Origin: AP-15 sp963832875
Lineage (GTDB): Bacteria > Pseudomonadota > Alphaproteobacteria > ATCC43930 > CGMCC-115725
Length of the DNA: 64,000 nucleotides
Direction of reading: 5' to 3'
Assembly: GCA_963832875.1 (NCBI GenBank)
Contig: CAWHWB010000015.1
Coordinates: 62,001-126,000 of the forward strand
The notes below the pieces were generated by a model. That model worked only from the letters and a program-made list of their open reading frames with translations, did no database searches and had not been told where the DNA came from. Numbering within the stretch: the first letter of the stretch is position 1; each line of letters starts with the position of its first letter. The translations under genes were made by a program, and so were the position numbers. Positions 43,158 to 52,629 of this stretch are shown piece after piece.

Positions 43158-44804
43158 CTAGGCAAAGCCGTTGGCAGCGAGAAACCTTGGGTTCGCCAAG
43201 CGCAACTTGACGAAGGTCAACCGCCACAGCATAGCGCGTGCGCTGACCGCGCGCTGCGGCGAATTCTCGAAGGCGCCGATGCGCAGTTCGCGGGCGAAGC
43301 GGCCCAGCAGCTCCGCCGCACCCTCACCCGCCTCCCCCCTGATCGTAGTCCGGGGATCGGCACTCTCACCCCCTTCGCTACGCTCGACACCGTCACCCCC
43401 TTCGCTACGCTCAGGACCCTCTCCTGCAGCGCGGGAGAGGGGGGACCCAGCCGGCACGGTTGGGTGGCTGAGGGTAGCGCCACCGCCGTACAGATCCTCT
43501 AGCTCGCGCCGGATCGACTCTGCTGCCTTCGCGTCAGCCCCCGCTTCGCGCGCGGCGATCGCCATGCAATTGGCCACGAGTAGCGCTTCGACCCGGCGCT
43601 CGGACGGCAACAGCGGCGCCAGGTCATTGAGCAGCACGTCGCGGGCAAGCGCCAGCAATGCCGGGGCGCCAGGCAGATCATATATCGCCGAGAGCTCCGC
43701 CCCTCTCGGCGACCCCGGCCTTGGTCCATCGGCGGGGGGCGAGCCTGGTCCGCGTCCCTGTTCGATCAGCATCAGGATCTCCAACTCGCATTCGCTGGCG
43801 CGGCGCCCGGTCAGCGCCAGATCGAGGCTGCGCTCGCCGCCGGAGATGTGGCGGGCGCTCTGCTGCAGCGCGATCACCGCCCAGCGCACGCTCGCCAGAA
43901 CCTCCCAGAAATGCACCCGAAGCGGATCGACGACGGCGCCGCTCTCGCGCTCGTAGCCGCGATAAAAAGGTGCGCGGTCGGCAATCCCGCCGGCTTCGCG
44001 GTCGAGCCGGGCAAAGCGCCAGCCCTTGCAGCAGAACCAGCCGATGTCCTCGTGCGGGTCGCCCCAGCCGGCGAATTCCCAGTCGAGGATGCCGGTCAAC
44101 CTCGTACCGTCGAGCAGATAATTACCGGTGCGGAAATCATGGTGGCACAGCACCGGCGCGACCGGCGCGGGCATGTGCGTTTCGAGCCAGCGGATGCCCC
44201 ATTCGAGCACTGGGCGCGGCGTCGGGTGCCGGTCGAGATAGGCGCGGAAAGCGGTGATCTGCTGCGCCGGTCCGCTTTCTTCATAGGGTGGGAGAAAGCC
44301 GAGATCGGGCCGCGGCGGGCGTATCCGGTGAATCCGGGCGAGCTCCCGCCCGAGCCGCTCGGCGATTGCCGGCAATGCCGGGGCGAGCGCCGTGTCACGG
44401 GTGATGAGGTGCGCGGCGGCGGTGCCCGATGCCCGGCGCATGATCAAAAACGGCTTGCCGAACACCGCCGCGTCGGCCTCAGCGAATAGCGGCTCGGGCA
44501 CTGTCACCCCGGCCGCGAACGCCGCCTTGAGCACGGCGAATTCCTGCAACCGGTCGAGGCTCGACGGCACTCCGCTCATCGCCGCAGCGCGCAAGACGAG
44601 ACGTTGATCGCCATCGAGCCGGCCGCCGATAAGACGCGCGTCGAGCCCCCAATTCTCCTGGATCGAGCCGCCGCGGAGCGGGGTCAGCCCCGTGATCTTG
44701 CACGATTCGGCGCCGCTCGCCTCGGCGAGAAAATGCGCCAATGCCGCGCAGCGATCGTCGGCGCCGGCGGCCGGATCAGATCGCGGCGACCGCGTGCCCG
44801 CCAT
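43158..44804 (-). CDS. APH-type phosphotransferase fused to DUF6285
   Basis: A 548-residue protein. Residues 1-330 are an aminoglycoside-phosphotransferase-like kinase of the ACAD10/11 type: GGSIQENWGL (nucleotide site), KPFLIMRRASGTAAAH, the catalytic VLCHHDFRTGNYLLDG and metal-binding TGILDWEFAGWGDPHEDIGW FC. Residues about 370-548 form a DUF6285 domain (LPGAPALLALARDVLLNDLA PLLP, RVEALLVANCMAIAAREA), which I know mainly as a separate neighbouring gene. Within it lies an in-frame insert of repeat DNA encoding SPLSRAAGEGPERSEGGDGV and the like. It would help to degrade unusual fatty or hydroxy acids. The end is close to ribB, and the start overlaps the SDR stop by 29 bases. Confidence 0.82.
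   Translation of the reverse strand: MAGTRSPRSDPAAGADDRCAALAHFLAEASGAESCKITGLTPLRGGSIQENWGLDARLIGGRLDGDQRLVLRAAAMSGVPSSLDRLQEFAVLKAAFAAGVTVPEPLFAEADAAVFGKPFLIMRRASGTAAAHLITRDTALAPALPAIAERLGRELARIHRIRPPRPDLGFLPPYEESGPAQQITAFRAYLDRHPTPRPVLEWGIRWLETHMPAPVAPVLCHHDFRTGNYLLDGTRLTGILDWEFAGWGDPHEDIGWFCCKGWRFARLDREAGGIADRAPFYRGYERESGAVVDPLRVHFWEVLASVRWAVIALQQSARHISGGERSLDLALTGRRASECELEILMLIEQGRGPGSPPADGPRPGSPRGAELSAIYDLPGAPALLALARDVLLNDLAPLLPSERRVEALLVANCMAIAAREAGADAKAAESIRRELEDLYGGGATLSHPTVPAGSPLSRAAGEGPERSEGGDGVERSEGGESADPRTTIRGEAGEGAAELLGRFARELRIGAFENSPQRAVSARAMLWRLTFVKLRLANPRFLAANGFA
43362..43446. repeat. Dispersed repeat element inserted inside a coding region
   Basis: Two 19-base direct copies of CACCCCCTTCGCTACGCTC (43367-43385 and 43394-43412) are followed by a hairpin, CCCTCTCC (43417-43424) with GGAGAGGG (43434-43441). 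The same elements are usually intergenic (compare 13443-13560 and 51960-52165). Here the element lies in frame within the phosphotransferase/DUF6285 gene and encodes a PERSEGGDGVERSEGG segment. Confidence 0.8.
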
Positions 44805-45549
44805 CGACCGCGATCACCGCGCCGGTGATGTAGGATCCTGCCGGCGAAGCCAGAAGCAGCATCGCGCCGTCGAGATCGTCGGCCTGCGCGACCCGGCGCA
44901 ATGGAATGCGCGCCGCCAGCCTTTTGCCGGCCTCGCTCTTGAGGAAATCGCGGTTGAAATCGGTCTCGACATAGCCCGGCGCCAGCGCGTTGACGAGAAT
45001 GCCGTGGCGCGCCAACTCCATGGCCAGCACATGCGTCAGATGGATCAGGCCGGCCTTGGCCGCGCAATAGCTCGGCACCCGCGCGATGGTCCGCGACCCC
45101 AGCACCGAGGCGATGTTGACGATCCGCCCCGGCCGCTGTCGGTCGATCAGATGGCGAGCAAATTCGCGGGCCATCAGCCAAGCGCCCTTCAGATTGGTGT
45201 CGACGACGTAATCCCATTCCTCCTCGGTGTGTTCGAGCGCCGGCTTGGAGACGACGACCCCGGCATTGTTGACGAGTATTGTCAGCGGCCCCAGCCCCCG
45301 TTCCGCCTCGGCGACGGCGGCGACGGCGCTGTCGGAGCGGGTCACGTCGAGCGCGACCGGCAGGCACTCGCCGCCCTCCGCCGCGATCTCGCCCGCTGCC
45401 TCGGCGAGACGGTCGGTGCGCCGCGCGGCCAACGCCACCTTGGCCCCGGCAGCGGCCAGCAGCAGCGCCAGATGCCGCCCGATCCCGCTCGACGCGCCGG
45501 TGATGAGCGCCACCTCCCCATCGAGATCGAAGCTCGGCAACGCGGTCAC
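44776..45549 (-). CDS. SDR family oxidoreductase
   Basis: A 257-residue short-chain dehydrogenase. It has the cofactor motif ALITGASSGIGRHLA, NNAG (LVNNAGVVV), the catalytic serine in NIASVLGS, YCAAK with the catalytic tyrosine and lysine, and the APGYVETDFNRDF loop. GTG 45549 is the likely start, since upstream in-frame residues are encoded by repeat DNA. An arginine near the end of strand 2 (ARRTDRL) suggests NADP preference. It runs into the phosphotransferase gene, which suggests one operon for degrading an acyl compound. Confidence 0.9.
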   Translation of the reverse strand: MTALPSFDLDGEVALITGASSGIGRHLALLLAAAGAKVALAARRTDRLAEAAGEIAAEGGECLPVALDVTRSDSAVAAVAEAERGLGPLTILVNNAGVVVSKPALEHTEEEWDYVVDTNLKGAWLMAREFARHLIDRQRPGRIVNIASVLGSRTIARVPSYCAAKAGLIHLTHVLAMELARHGILVNALAPGYVETDFNRDFLKSEAGKRLAARIPLRRVAQADDLDGAMLLLASPAGSYITGAVIAVDGGHAVAAI

Positions 45550-45589
45550 GGCACAATCTCTTTCGCCCGCCCGCCTTCCCGACCACGCT

Positions 45590-45690
45590 CCGAGATGCTC
45601 GCGGCCGGGCTTGACCCGGCCATCCACGACTTCCTTCGGCTCCGCCATGCCGGGTTCCAAGACGTGGATGCCCGGGACAAATCCGGGCAA
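45590..45690. repeat. Intergenic palindromic repeat
   Basis: This stretch between the SDR and acyl-CoA ligase genes contains CCGGGCTTGACCCGG (45602-45616), and beyond it GTGGATGCCCGGGACAAATC then CGGGCAAGG, a known-looking 'proceeding through cgggcttgacccgg' repeat type of Alphaproteobacteria. No gene lies in it. Confidence 0.6.
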
Positions 45691-45700
45691 GGGGGACTTG

Positions 45701-47339
45701 TCACTTTGCCAACTCCTTGGCCCGTTCGCGCAATTCGTATTTCTGGATCTTGCCGGTCGAGGTCTTGGGCAACGGTCCGACCACGACCGAGCGCGGCGCT
45801 TTGTAATGCGCCAGATGCTCGCGGCACCAGGCGATGATGTCGCCGGCCGCTATCGCGCCAGCCTCTGGTTTCAGGGTGACAAAGGCGCAGGGCGTCTCGC
45901 CCCAGACCGGATCGGGCCGGGCGACCACCGCCGCCTCCATGACCTTCGGATGGCGGTAGAGCACTTCCTCGATTTCCAGCGAGGAGATGTTCTCGCCGCC
46001 CGAAATGATGATGTCCTTGGCCCGGTCCTTGATCTCGACATAGCCGTCGGGATGCATGACCGCGAGGTCGCCGGTGTGGAACCAGCCGTGCTCAAACGCC
46101 TGCGCGCTCGCCGCCGGGTTCTTCAGATAGCCCTTCATCAGCGTGTTGCTGCGCAGGACCAATTCGCCGAGCGTGGCGCCGTCGGCCGGCAAATCGGCCA
46201 TCGTCGCCGGATCGACCACCCGCTGGCCGCCGAGGGTCAGGCTCGCTACGCCCTGCCGCGCCATCCGCCCGGCGCGCTCGGCGATCGGCAGCGCCTCCCA
46301 CTCCTGCTGCCAGGCGCAGACGGTGGACGGACCGTAGCTTTCGGTCAGGCCGTAGAGGTGGGTGACGCGAAACCCCATCCGCTCCATCGCCTCGATCACC
46401 GCCGAGGGCGGAGCGGCACCGCCGGTCGCGGCCTCGACGACGTGGTCGAAGCGGCGCTTCACCGTCTCGGGCGCGTGCGCCAGCATGTTCAGCACGATCG
46501 GCGCGCCGCACAGATGGGTGACGCGGTGCTCGGCGATCGCGGCGAAGATCGCCGCCGGCTCGACCCGGCGCAGGCAGACATGGGTCCCGGCGACCGCAGT
46601 CACCGCCCAGGGATAGGTCCAGCCGTTGCAGTGGAACATCGGCAGGGTCCACAGATAGACCGAATCGCGATCGAGCCCGAAGGTGATCGCATTGCCGAGC
46701 GCGTTGAGAAATGCGCCGCGATGATGATAGACGACGCCCTTGGGATTGCCGGTGGTGCCGGAAGTGTAGTTGAGCGCTATCGGCGCCCATTCGTCCTCTG
46801 GGCCGGGCCATTGCGCGGCCGGATCGCCCTCGCCGAGAAAGGCCTCGTATTCGGTCCCACCGAGCGTCGAAGTCGTCGGAAAGGTCGTCGATCTCGACCA
46901 GCGGCAGCGGACGGTCGAGCTCGGCCAGCGCCGGCCTGACGATCGGGGCGAATTCGCGGTCGGCGATCAACAGCTTCGCCTCGCCATGCGCCAGGATAAA
47001 GGCGATCGAGCGCACGTCGAGACGGTAGTTGAGGGCGTTCAGCACCGCTCCCGCCATCGGCACGCCGTAATGCGCCTCGAGCAATGCCGGCACGTTCGGC
47101 GCCAAGACCGCGACCGTATCGCCGCGCTCGATGCCGCGCCGACGCAGCGCGTCAGCTAGCCGCCGGCTACGGGAGTGAAGCTCGCGATAGCTGAAGCGCA
47201 GAGGGCCGTGCACGACCGCGGGCTTGTCGGGATAGACCGCGGCGGCGCGCGCGAGAAAGTTGAGCGGCGTCAGCGCGGTAAAGTTCGCAGAGTTCCTCGC
47301 GAGATGCGGGGCGTCGTATTTGCCGCCCAATAATGACAC
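45701..47339 (-). pseudogene. AMP-dependent acyl-CoA synthetase, split by one frameshift
   Basis: The first frame from ATG 47339 encodes TPLNFLARAAAVYPDKPAVV HGPLRFSYRELHSRSRRLAD AL and further, to LPLVEIDDLSDDFDA. Near 46862 the frame must move by one base to continue as GGTEYEAFLGEGDP, EDEWAPIALNYTSGTTGNPK GVVYHHRG (the AMP-binding P-loop), LPMFHCNGWTYPW, GLTESYGPSTV, GWFHTGDLAVMHPDGYVEIK DRAKDIIISGGENISS and LPKTSTGKIQKYELR (catalytic lysine). Joined, it is a normal medium/short-chain acyl-CoA ligase of about 545 residues. Only one indel separates it from an intact gene, so a sequencing error is as likely as decay. Confidence 0.85.
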
Positions 47340-47364
47340 GTTCAGCCCTGCTCCTCGAGTGCGG

Positions 47365-48543
47365 CTATTCCGTTGTTTCGTGCCGGAACGGCGAATATTC
47401 GGCGAGCCCCTCGATCTTGCGCTCGACTATCTGGCGCTCGCGGGCGAGGAATTGCGCGACGGCGCGGCGAAAGGCGGGGTCCGGGATCCAGTGAGCGCTG
47501 TAAGTCGGCACCGGCAGGTAGCCGCGCTGCAATTTGTGCGGACCCTGGGCGCCCGCCTCGACCCGCTTCAGCCCGTGGGCAATGGCGAATTCGATCGCCC
47601 GGTAATAGCAGCATTCGAAATGCAGGAATTTGTAGTCGCCGTAGCTGCCCCAGTTGCGGCCGTAGATGGTCTCCTTACCCAGCAGGTTCAGCGCGCCGGC
47701 GACGTATTTGCCGTCGCGATGCGCCATCACCAGCACGATTTTTTCCGGCATGCGCTCGCCGATCAGCGCGAAGAATTTGCGGTTGAGATACGCTTGGCCC
47801 CATTTCCGGTCAGAGGTGGCGAGATAGAACCGATAGAACGCGTCCCAATGCGGGGGCTTTAGATCGGCTCCGGTCAGCACCTCGATTTCTAGCCCCTCGG
47901 CCAAGGCTTCGCGGCGTTCCTTTTTGACCGCTTTGCGCTTGCGCGAGTTCAATGCCGCAAGAAAACCGTCGAAATCGCGATAGCCCTCGTTGGTCCAATG
48001 AAATTGCTGGCCGATGCGCTGCAAGAACCCGGCCTCGGTCAAGGCTTCGGCCTCCGCGTGCTCGGGAAAGGTGACGTGAACCGAGGAGATATGCCGGCGA
48101 TTAGCGAGCTCGACCATCGCCGCGATCAGGTGCGCACGGGTTTGCGTCGGCGCTCGTGGATGCAGCAGCAGGCGCGGTCCCGGCACCGGGGTGAACGGCA
48201 CCCCGGACAGGAGCTTGGGATAATAGCGCCCGCCGGCCCGCTCATAGGCGTCGGCCCAGCCGTAATCGAACACGTATTCGCCATAGGAATGGGTCTTGGC
48301 ATAAAGCGGCACTACCCCGAGGATGGTGCCGTCGGGGCCGGCGAGCGAGAGATGCTGCGGGTTCCAGCCGGTGCGCGCGGTCGTCGAGCCGCTGTCCTCG
48401 AGCGCACTCAAAAACGCATAGCAGACGCTGGGATTGACCTCGCCGGCGCAGGCATCCCAGGCCGCCGCCGGAATTTCGGCGATCGCGTTATGGACGCGGA
48501 CTGTGATCGAACCGCCGCTGTCGTTCATCGGACGCTCGGGCAT
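47365..48543 (-). CDS. GNAT-like protein of the DUF482 (FemAB-like) family
   Basis: A 392-residue protein of the DUF482 family, a FemAB/GNAT-fold group of unknown function. Typical blocks are WDACAGEVNPSVCYAFLSAL EDSGS, GWNPQHLSLAGPDGTILGVV PLYAKTHSYGEYVFDYGWAD AYERAGGRYYPKLLSGVPFT PV, GQQFHWTNEGYRDFDGFLAA LNSRKRK, YGRNWGSYGDYKFLHFECCY YRAIEFAI and EAGAQGPHKLQRGY. It is probably an acyl- or aminoacyl-transferase. Start ATG 48543 or 48528. It lies next to the acyl-CoA ligase on the same strand. Confidence 0.9.
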   Translation of the reverse strand: MPERPMNDSGGSITVRVHNAIAEIPAAAWDACAGEVNPSVCYAFLSALEDSGSTTARTGWNPQHLSLAGPDGTILGVVPLYAKTHSYGEYVFDYGWADAYERAGGRYYPKLLSGVPFTPVPGPRLLLHPRAPTQTRAHLIAAMVELANRRHISSVHVTFPEHAEAEALTEAGFLQRIGQQFHWTNEGYRDFDGFLAALNSRKRKAVKKERREALAEGLEIEVLTGADLKPPHWDAFYRFYLATSDRKWGQAYLNRKFFALIGERMPEKIVLVMAHRDGKYVAGALNLLGKETIYGRNWGSYGDYKFLHFECCYYRAIEFAIAHGLKRVEAGAQGPHKLQRGYLPVPTYSAHWIPDPAFRRAVAQFLARERQIVERKIEGLAEYSPFRHETTE

Positions 48544-48743
48544 CGGATGTTCGCTATCCGGATTGCGAAAAGCCCTGCGTCGCCGGTTTTTCTCATTGCC
48601 GTAGGCCCGCCTCGCACCCCGTGGTCTCGTTCGAGCGCAGGATAAGGTTTGCGCAGCCTCTGTCCAGCGCCGCGAAACTGCCGCATTCGCTGCCTAACAG
48701 CCACCCATATCGGGGATTTTCCGGAACGGTGTCGAGGGCGAAA

Positions 48744-49373
48744 ATGCGCGCGCCTGCCTTTGCTTCGGTGGCACTGACGCTACTGCTGGCGACCGGCGGC
48801 GCGGCGTCGGCCGGAACCTTGGGCGATCCCAGCATCGGCTTCAGCGCAGAGCGCGTCCTGGTGTTCGACGGGCACAGCTATACCGGCCGCATGTGGAGCA
48901 TGCCGGGCGAGCAGCGGCACGAGCAGGTGCTGCCGTCGCTGGAGCCGGTGTTCATCTTGCACGCCGACAGCACGCTCGGCGACATCCTGCTGCCGCAGCT
49001 ACACACCGCGGTCGAGTTCGCGATGCCGAAGGCGCTCGCGGTCCTGGGCCGGCCGGGTCTGTTGGGCAAGGCGGTCGGCGAGGAAAGCGTCAACGGGGTT
49101 GCGACCACCAAATACGCGGTCGATAAGGACATCCCCGAAGGTCATTTGTCGGGCACGCTGTGGCTCAGCGCCGATGGCATCCCGATGCGCTGCGACGGCA
49201 GCCTGACCCGCCGCAACGGCAAGGTCTCGACCGTGCACTGGGAGTTGCGCAACGTCCGGGTCGGGCCACAGGACGCAGCTCTTTTCGAGGTGCCCCCCGG
49301 ATACTCGAAGCTGTCGCCGCAGGCGGCCTCGACGTTGCTCGGGCTGCGCCTGGCGCCGCGCCATAAGCGGTGA
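48744..49373 (+). CDS. Exported protein, DUF4412/LolA-like
   Basis: A 209-residue exported protein; ATG 48744 has GAGGG upstream. The signal peptide MRAPAFASVALTLLLATGGA ends with ASA. The mature part starts with SIGFSAERVLVFDGHSYTGR MWSMPGEQRHEQ, then VNGVATTKYAVDKDIPEGHL SGTLWLSADGIPMRCDGSLT RRNG and FEVPPGYSKL. This is the half-barrel pattern of lipoprotein-carrier-like DUF4412 proteins, which are periplasmic and of unknown role. It precedes the Deg protease gene by 182 bases. Confidence 0.75.
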   Translation: MRAPAFASVALTLLLATGGAASAGTLGDPSIGFSAERVLVFDGHSYTGRMWSMPGEQRHEQVLPSLEPVFILHADSTLGDILLPQLHTAVEFAMPKALAVLGRPGLLGKAVGEESVNGVATTKYAVDKDIPEGHLSGTLWLSADGIPMRCDGSLTRRNGKVSTVHWELRNVRVGPQDAALFEVPPGYSKLSPQAASTLLGLRLAPRHKR

Positions 49374-49555
49374 GGCAGCCCGAGCAGGGTCCGCCGGGCC
49401 GGTCTCTTGAAGGGATCGCGCGAAGCGTTAGATACATACCTCCGAAATATTGGATGGCTCGACGGAATTACCGGACGGCCCTCGGAAACCAAATGGTTCC
49501 TTACAGCGTTCGCCGAGGCGTCCGAGAGGTTGGCACCTCCAAGGGTTTTTTACCG

Positions 49556-50671
<1,116 letters not shown>

Positions 50672-50678
50672 CCCGCGA

Positions 50679-51617
50679 ATGGCGACGACGCAGACCCCGT
50701 ACCAAGTGCTCGGCGTCAAGCCGGAGGCGAAGGCGGACGAAATCCGCAAGGCCTATCGCAAGCTCGCCAAGGAGCTGCACCCCGACCTGAACCCCGGCAA
50801 GCCGGAAGCCGAGGCGCGATTCAAATCGGTGTCGGCCGCCTACGACCTGTTATCCGACCCGGAGAAGCGGGCCCGCTATGACCGCGGCGAGATCGACGAG
50901 AGCGGCGCCGAGCGGCCGCGCTATTCCTATCGCCCGCACGCCGAGGGCGCGGAGGGGTGGAAGTACCAGCCGCAAGGCGAGATGGATCTGGGCGATCTCG
51001 AGGATCTGTTCGCGGCCTTCGGCTCGGCCGGCCGTGCGCGGCGCGGCCCTGGCGGTGGCGGAGGGGCCGGTCAAGGGTTTCGGGCGCGCGGCGGCGATCG
51101 CAGCTTCACGCTGACCATCGATTTCACCGAAGCCGCGAACGGCGGGAAAAAACGCCTGTCACTGAGCCCCGACCAATGGCTCGACGTGACCATCCCGGCC
51201 GGGATCGACGACGGACAGGTGCTGCGGCTGAAAGGTAAGGGCGGCCCCGGCTTTGGCGGCGGCGAGACCGGCGACGCGCTGATCGAGGTGCATGTGGCGC
51301 CGCATCCCCTGTTCCAACGCGACGGCGACAATATCCGCATCGAGCTGCCGGTCAGCCTCGGCGAGGCGGTGCTCGGCGCCAGGGTCACGGTGCCAACCGT
51401 CACCGGGCCGGTGACGATGACGATCCCCAAGGGTTCCGACACCGGCACGGTGCTGCGGCTGCGCGGCAAGGGCATTCAGCGCCGCCGAAATCCGGGCGAC
51501 CAATATGTGACGCTGAAGGTGGCGATCGGGCACAGCGTCGATCCCGAGCTCGCCGAGTTCATCGAGAAATGGGCACCCAAACACCCCTTCGACCCACGCC
51601 AGGGGATGGCGTCGTGA
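50679..51617 (+). CDS. cbpA: DnaJ-like co-chaperone CbpA
   Basis: A 312-residue type II J-protein. The N-terminal J domain has HPD at residues 34-36, then a glycine-rich linker (RRGPGGGGGAGQGF) and two C-terminal substrate-binding domains (FTEAANGGKKRLSL, VTIPAGIDDGQVLRLKGKGG, IELPVSLGEAVLGARVTVPT). There is no zinc finger, which separates it from DnaJ. It stimulates DnaK. It follows the Deg protease gene, and its stop TGA overlaps the cbpM start. Confidence 0.93.
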   Translation: MATTQTPYQVLGVKPEAKADEIRKAYRKLAKELHPDLNPGKPEAEARFKSVSAAYDLLSDPEKRARYDRGEIDESGAERPRYSYRPHAEGAEGWKYQPQGEMDLGDLEDLFAAFGSAGRARRGPGGGGGAGQGFRARGGDRSFTLTIDFTEAANGGKKRLSLSPDQWLDVTIPAGIDDGQVLRLKGKGGPGFGGGETGDALIEVHVAPHPLFQRDGDNIRIELPVSLGEAVLGARVTVPTVTGPVTMTIPKGSDTGTVLRLRGKGIQRRRNPGDQYVTLKVAIGHSVDPELAEFIEKWAPKHPFDPRQGMAS

Positions 51618-51952
51618 TGATCGCGTTCGACGAGCTGCTCCGCCGCTTCGGCGGGCTCGACCGGGGCGAGCTGGCGCGTTGGGTCGAAAACCGCTGGGTG
51701 CTGCCCGAGCGGCAGGGCGACACTTGGCTGTTTCACGAGGTCGACGTCGCCCGGGTCGAGCTGATCCTCGAAATCCGTCATGAATTCGCGGTCGACGACG
51801 AGGCGTTGCCACTAGTGCTCGGCCTGCTCGACCAGGTCTACGGCCTGCGCCGCCAATTGCGCCGGCTGTGCGACGCGCTCGCCGCCCAGCCCCCGGAAGT
51901 GCAGGAGGCCGTCCGTCATATGCTGCCGACGTCAAGCGGCACGGACCGGTAA
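51617..51952 (+). CDS. cbpM: Chaperone modulator CbpM
   Basis: A 111-residue protein with MerR-like helix-turn-helix architecture. The ATG at 51617 overlaps the cbpA stop (TGATG), so the two are translationally coupled. It has an N-terminal ALLRRFGGLDRGELARWVE-type segment, WVLPERQGDTWLFHEVDVAR VELILEIRHEFAVDDEALPL and a C-terminal helix. CbpM binds the J domain of CbpA and blocks its work with DnaK. The layout is the standard cbpAM arrangement. Confidence 0.9.
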   Translation: MIAFDELLRRFGGLDRGELARWVENRWVLPERQGDTWLFHEVDVARVELILEIRHEFAVDDEALPLVLGLLDQVYGLRRQLRRLCDALAAQPPEVQEAVRHMLPTSSGTDR

Positions 51953-52049
51953 CGGAGAGCGCCGGACCGTCGTCTCCTCTCCCGCAGCACGAGAAGCGGC
52001 CCGTCGCGCGGCGATAAGAGTGGTGATCCTTACACCGGGATTGCTTGGT

Positions 52050-52103
52050 CGCTCCGCTTCTCGCAATGAAGCCCTTTGAGGTGTCATTGCGAGAAGCGGA
52101 GCG
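52050..52103. repeat. Inverted repeat with perfect 20-base arms
   Basis: Arm CGCTCCGCTTCTCGCAATGA (52050-52069) and its exact reverse complement (52084-52103) flank a 14-base loop in the gap after cbpM. A diverged relative with 'gaggagcggagcgaccaagcaatc' appears at about 56760-56785, so this is another dispersed family. Adjacent DNA to 52165 holds further 'ctctcccgcggtgcggg' repeat pieces. Confidence 0.85.
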
Positions 52104-52171
52104 AGGCGGTCTCGTCGGCCCGGCTGGCGATCCGGGCGCCCTCTCCCGCGGTGCGGGCGAGGGCGTAGATT

Positions 52172-52576
52172 CTACAGCGTCTGGTAGCGGGCGCGGGCGC
52201 CGCGTTCGATGGCGGCGGCGGTCAGGCGTTCGAGCTCGAGCCGGTGGCGCAGCAATTCGAGGATGCGCAATTCCTCCTGCGTCGCTTCCTCGTCGGTGGC
52301 CACCAGATCACATGCGATCGCATAGGCGGTCTCGCGCAGCTTTAAGGGTAACCCGGCCTTGATCGCCTTCAAGGTCTCGTCGAGCCCGTTCTCGCGGCCG
52401 ATCAAGTCGGTGCAGTCGTTGAACAGACCCGGCAGCTCGTCCTGGTCGAAATCGCGGAAGATCGGCAGATGGCCGACGATTTCGGCAAACACGTGCAACT
52501 CGGAATTGGGCAGGTTGCGGTCGGCCGCCGAGACGATGACCATGGTGTAGATCAGGGCGCGGTGGTGGTCGAGCAT
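52172..52576 (-). CDS. TerB-like small protein
   Basis: A 134-residue cytosolic all-helical protein; ATG 52576 has GAGG seven bases upstream. MLDHHRALIYTMVIVSAADR NLPNSELHVFAEIVGHLPIF opens with the acidic, membrane-adjacent helix pattern of the tellurite-resistance TerB family, where an S-A-A-D/E-G/R-N-L motif binds metal. The rest is helical and ends with RARYQTL. Function beyond the family name is unknown. It lies 53 bases downstream of the DinG-like helicase gene and may be cotranscribed with it. Confidence 0.65.
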   Translation of the reverse strand: MLDHHRALIYTMVIVSAADRNLPNSELHVFAEIVGHLPIFRDFDQDELPGLFNDCTDLIGRENGLDETLKAIKAGLPLKLRETAYAIACDLVATDEEATQEELRILELLRHRLELERLTAAAIERGARARYQTL

Positions 52577-52629
52577 CAGGGTCCTCTCGCGGCTGGCGGT
52601 GGTGACAGACCAAAACCCGCGGGTACCTG

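Noticed and set aside
45227..46939. 570-codon plus-strand frame over the SDR and acyl-CoA ligase region
   Set aside because: Antisense shadow of the ligase; contains no family motif.
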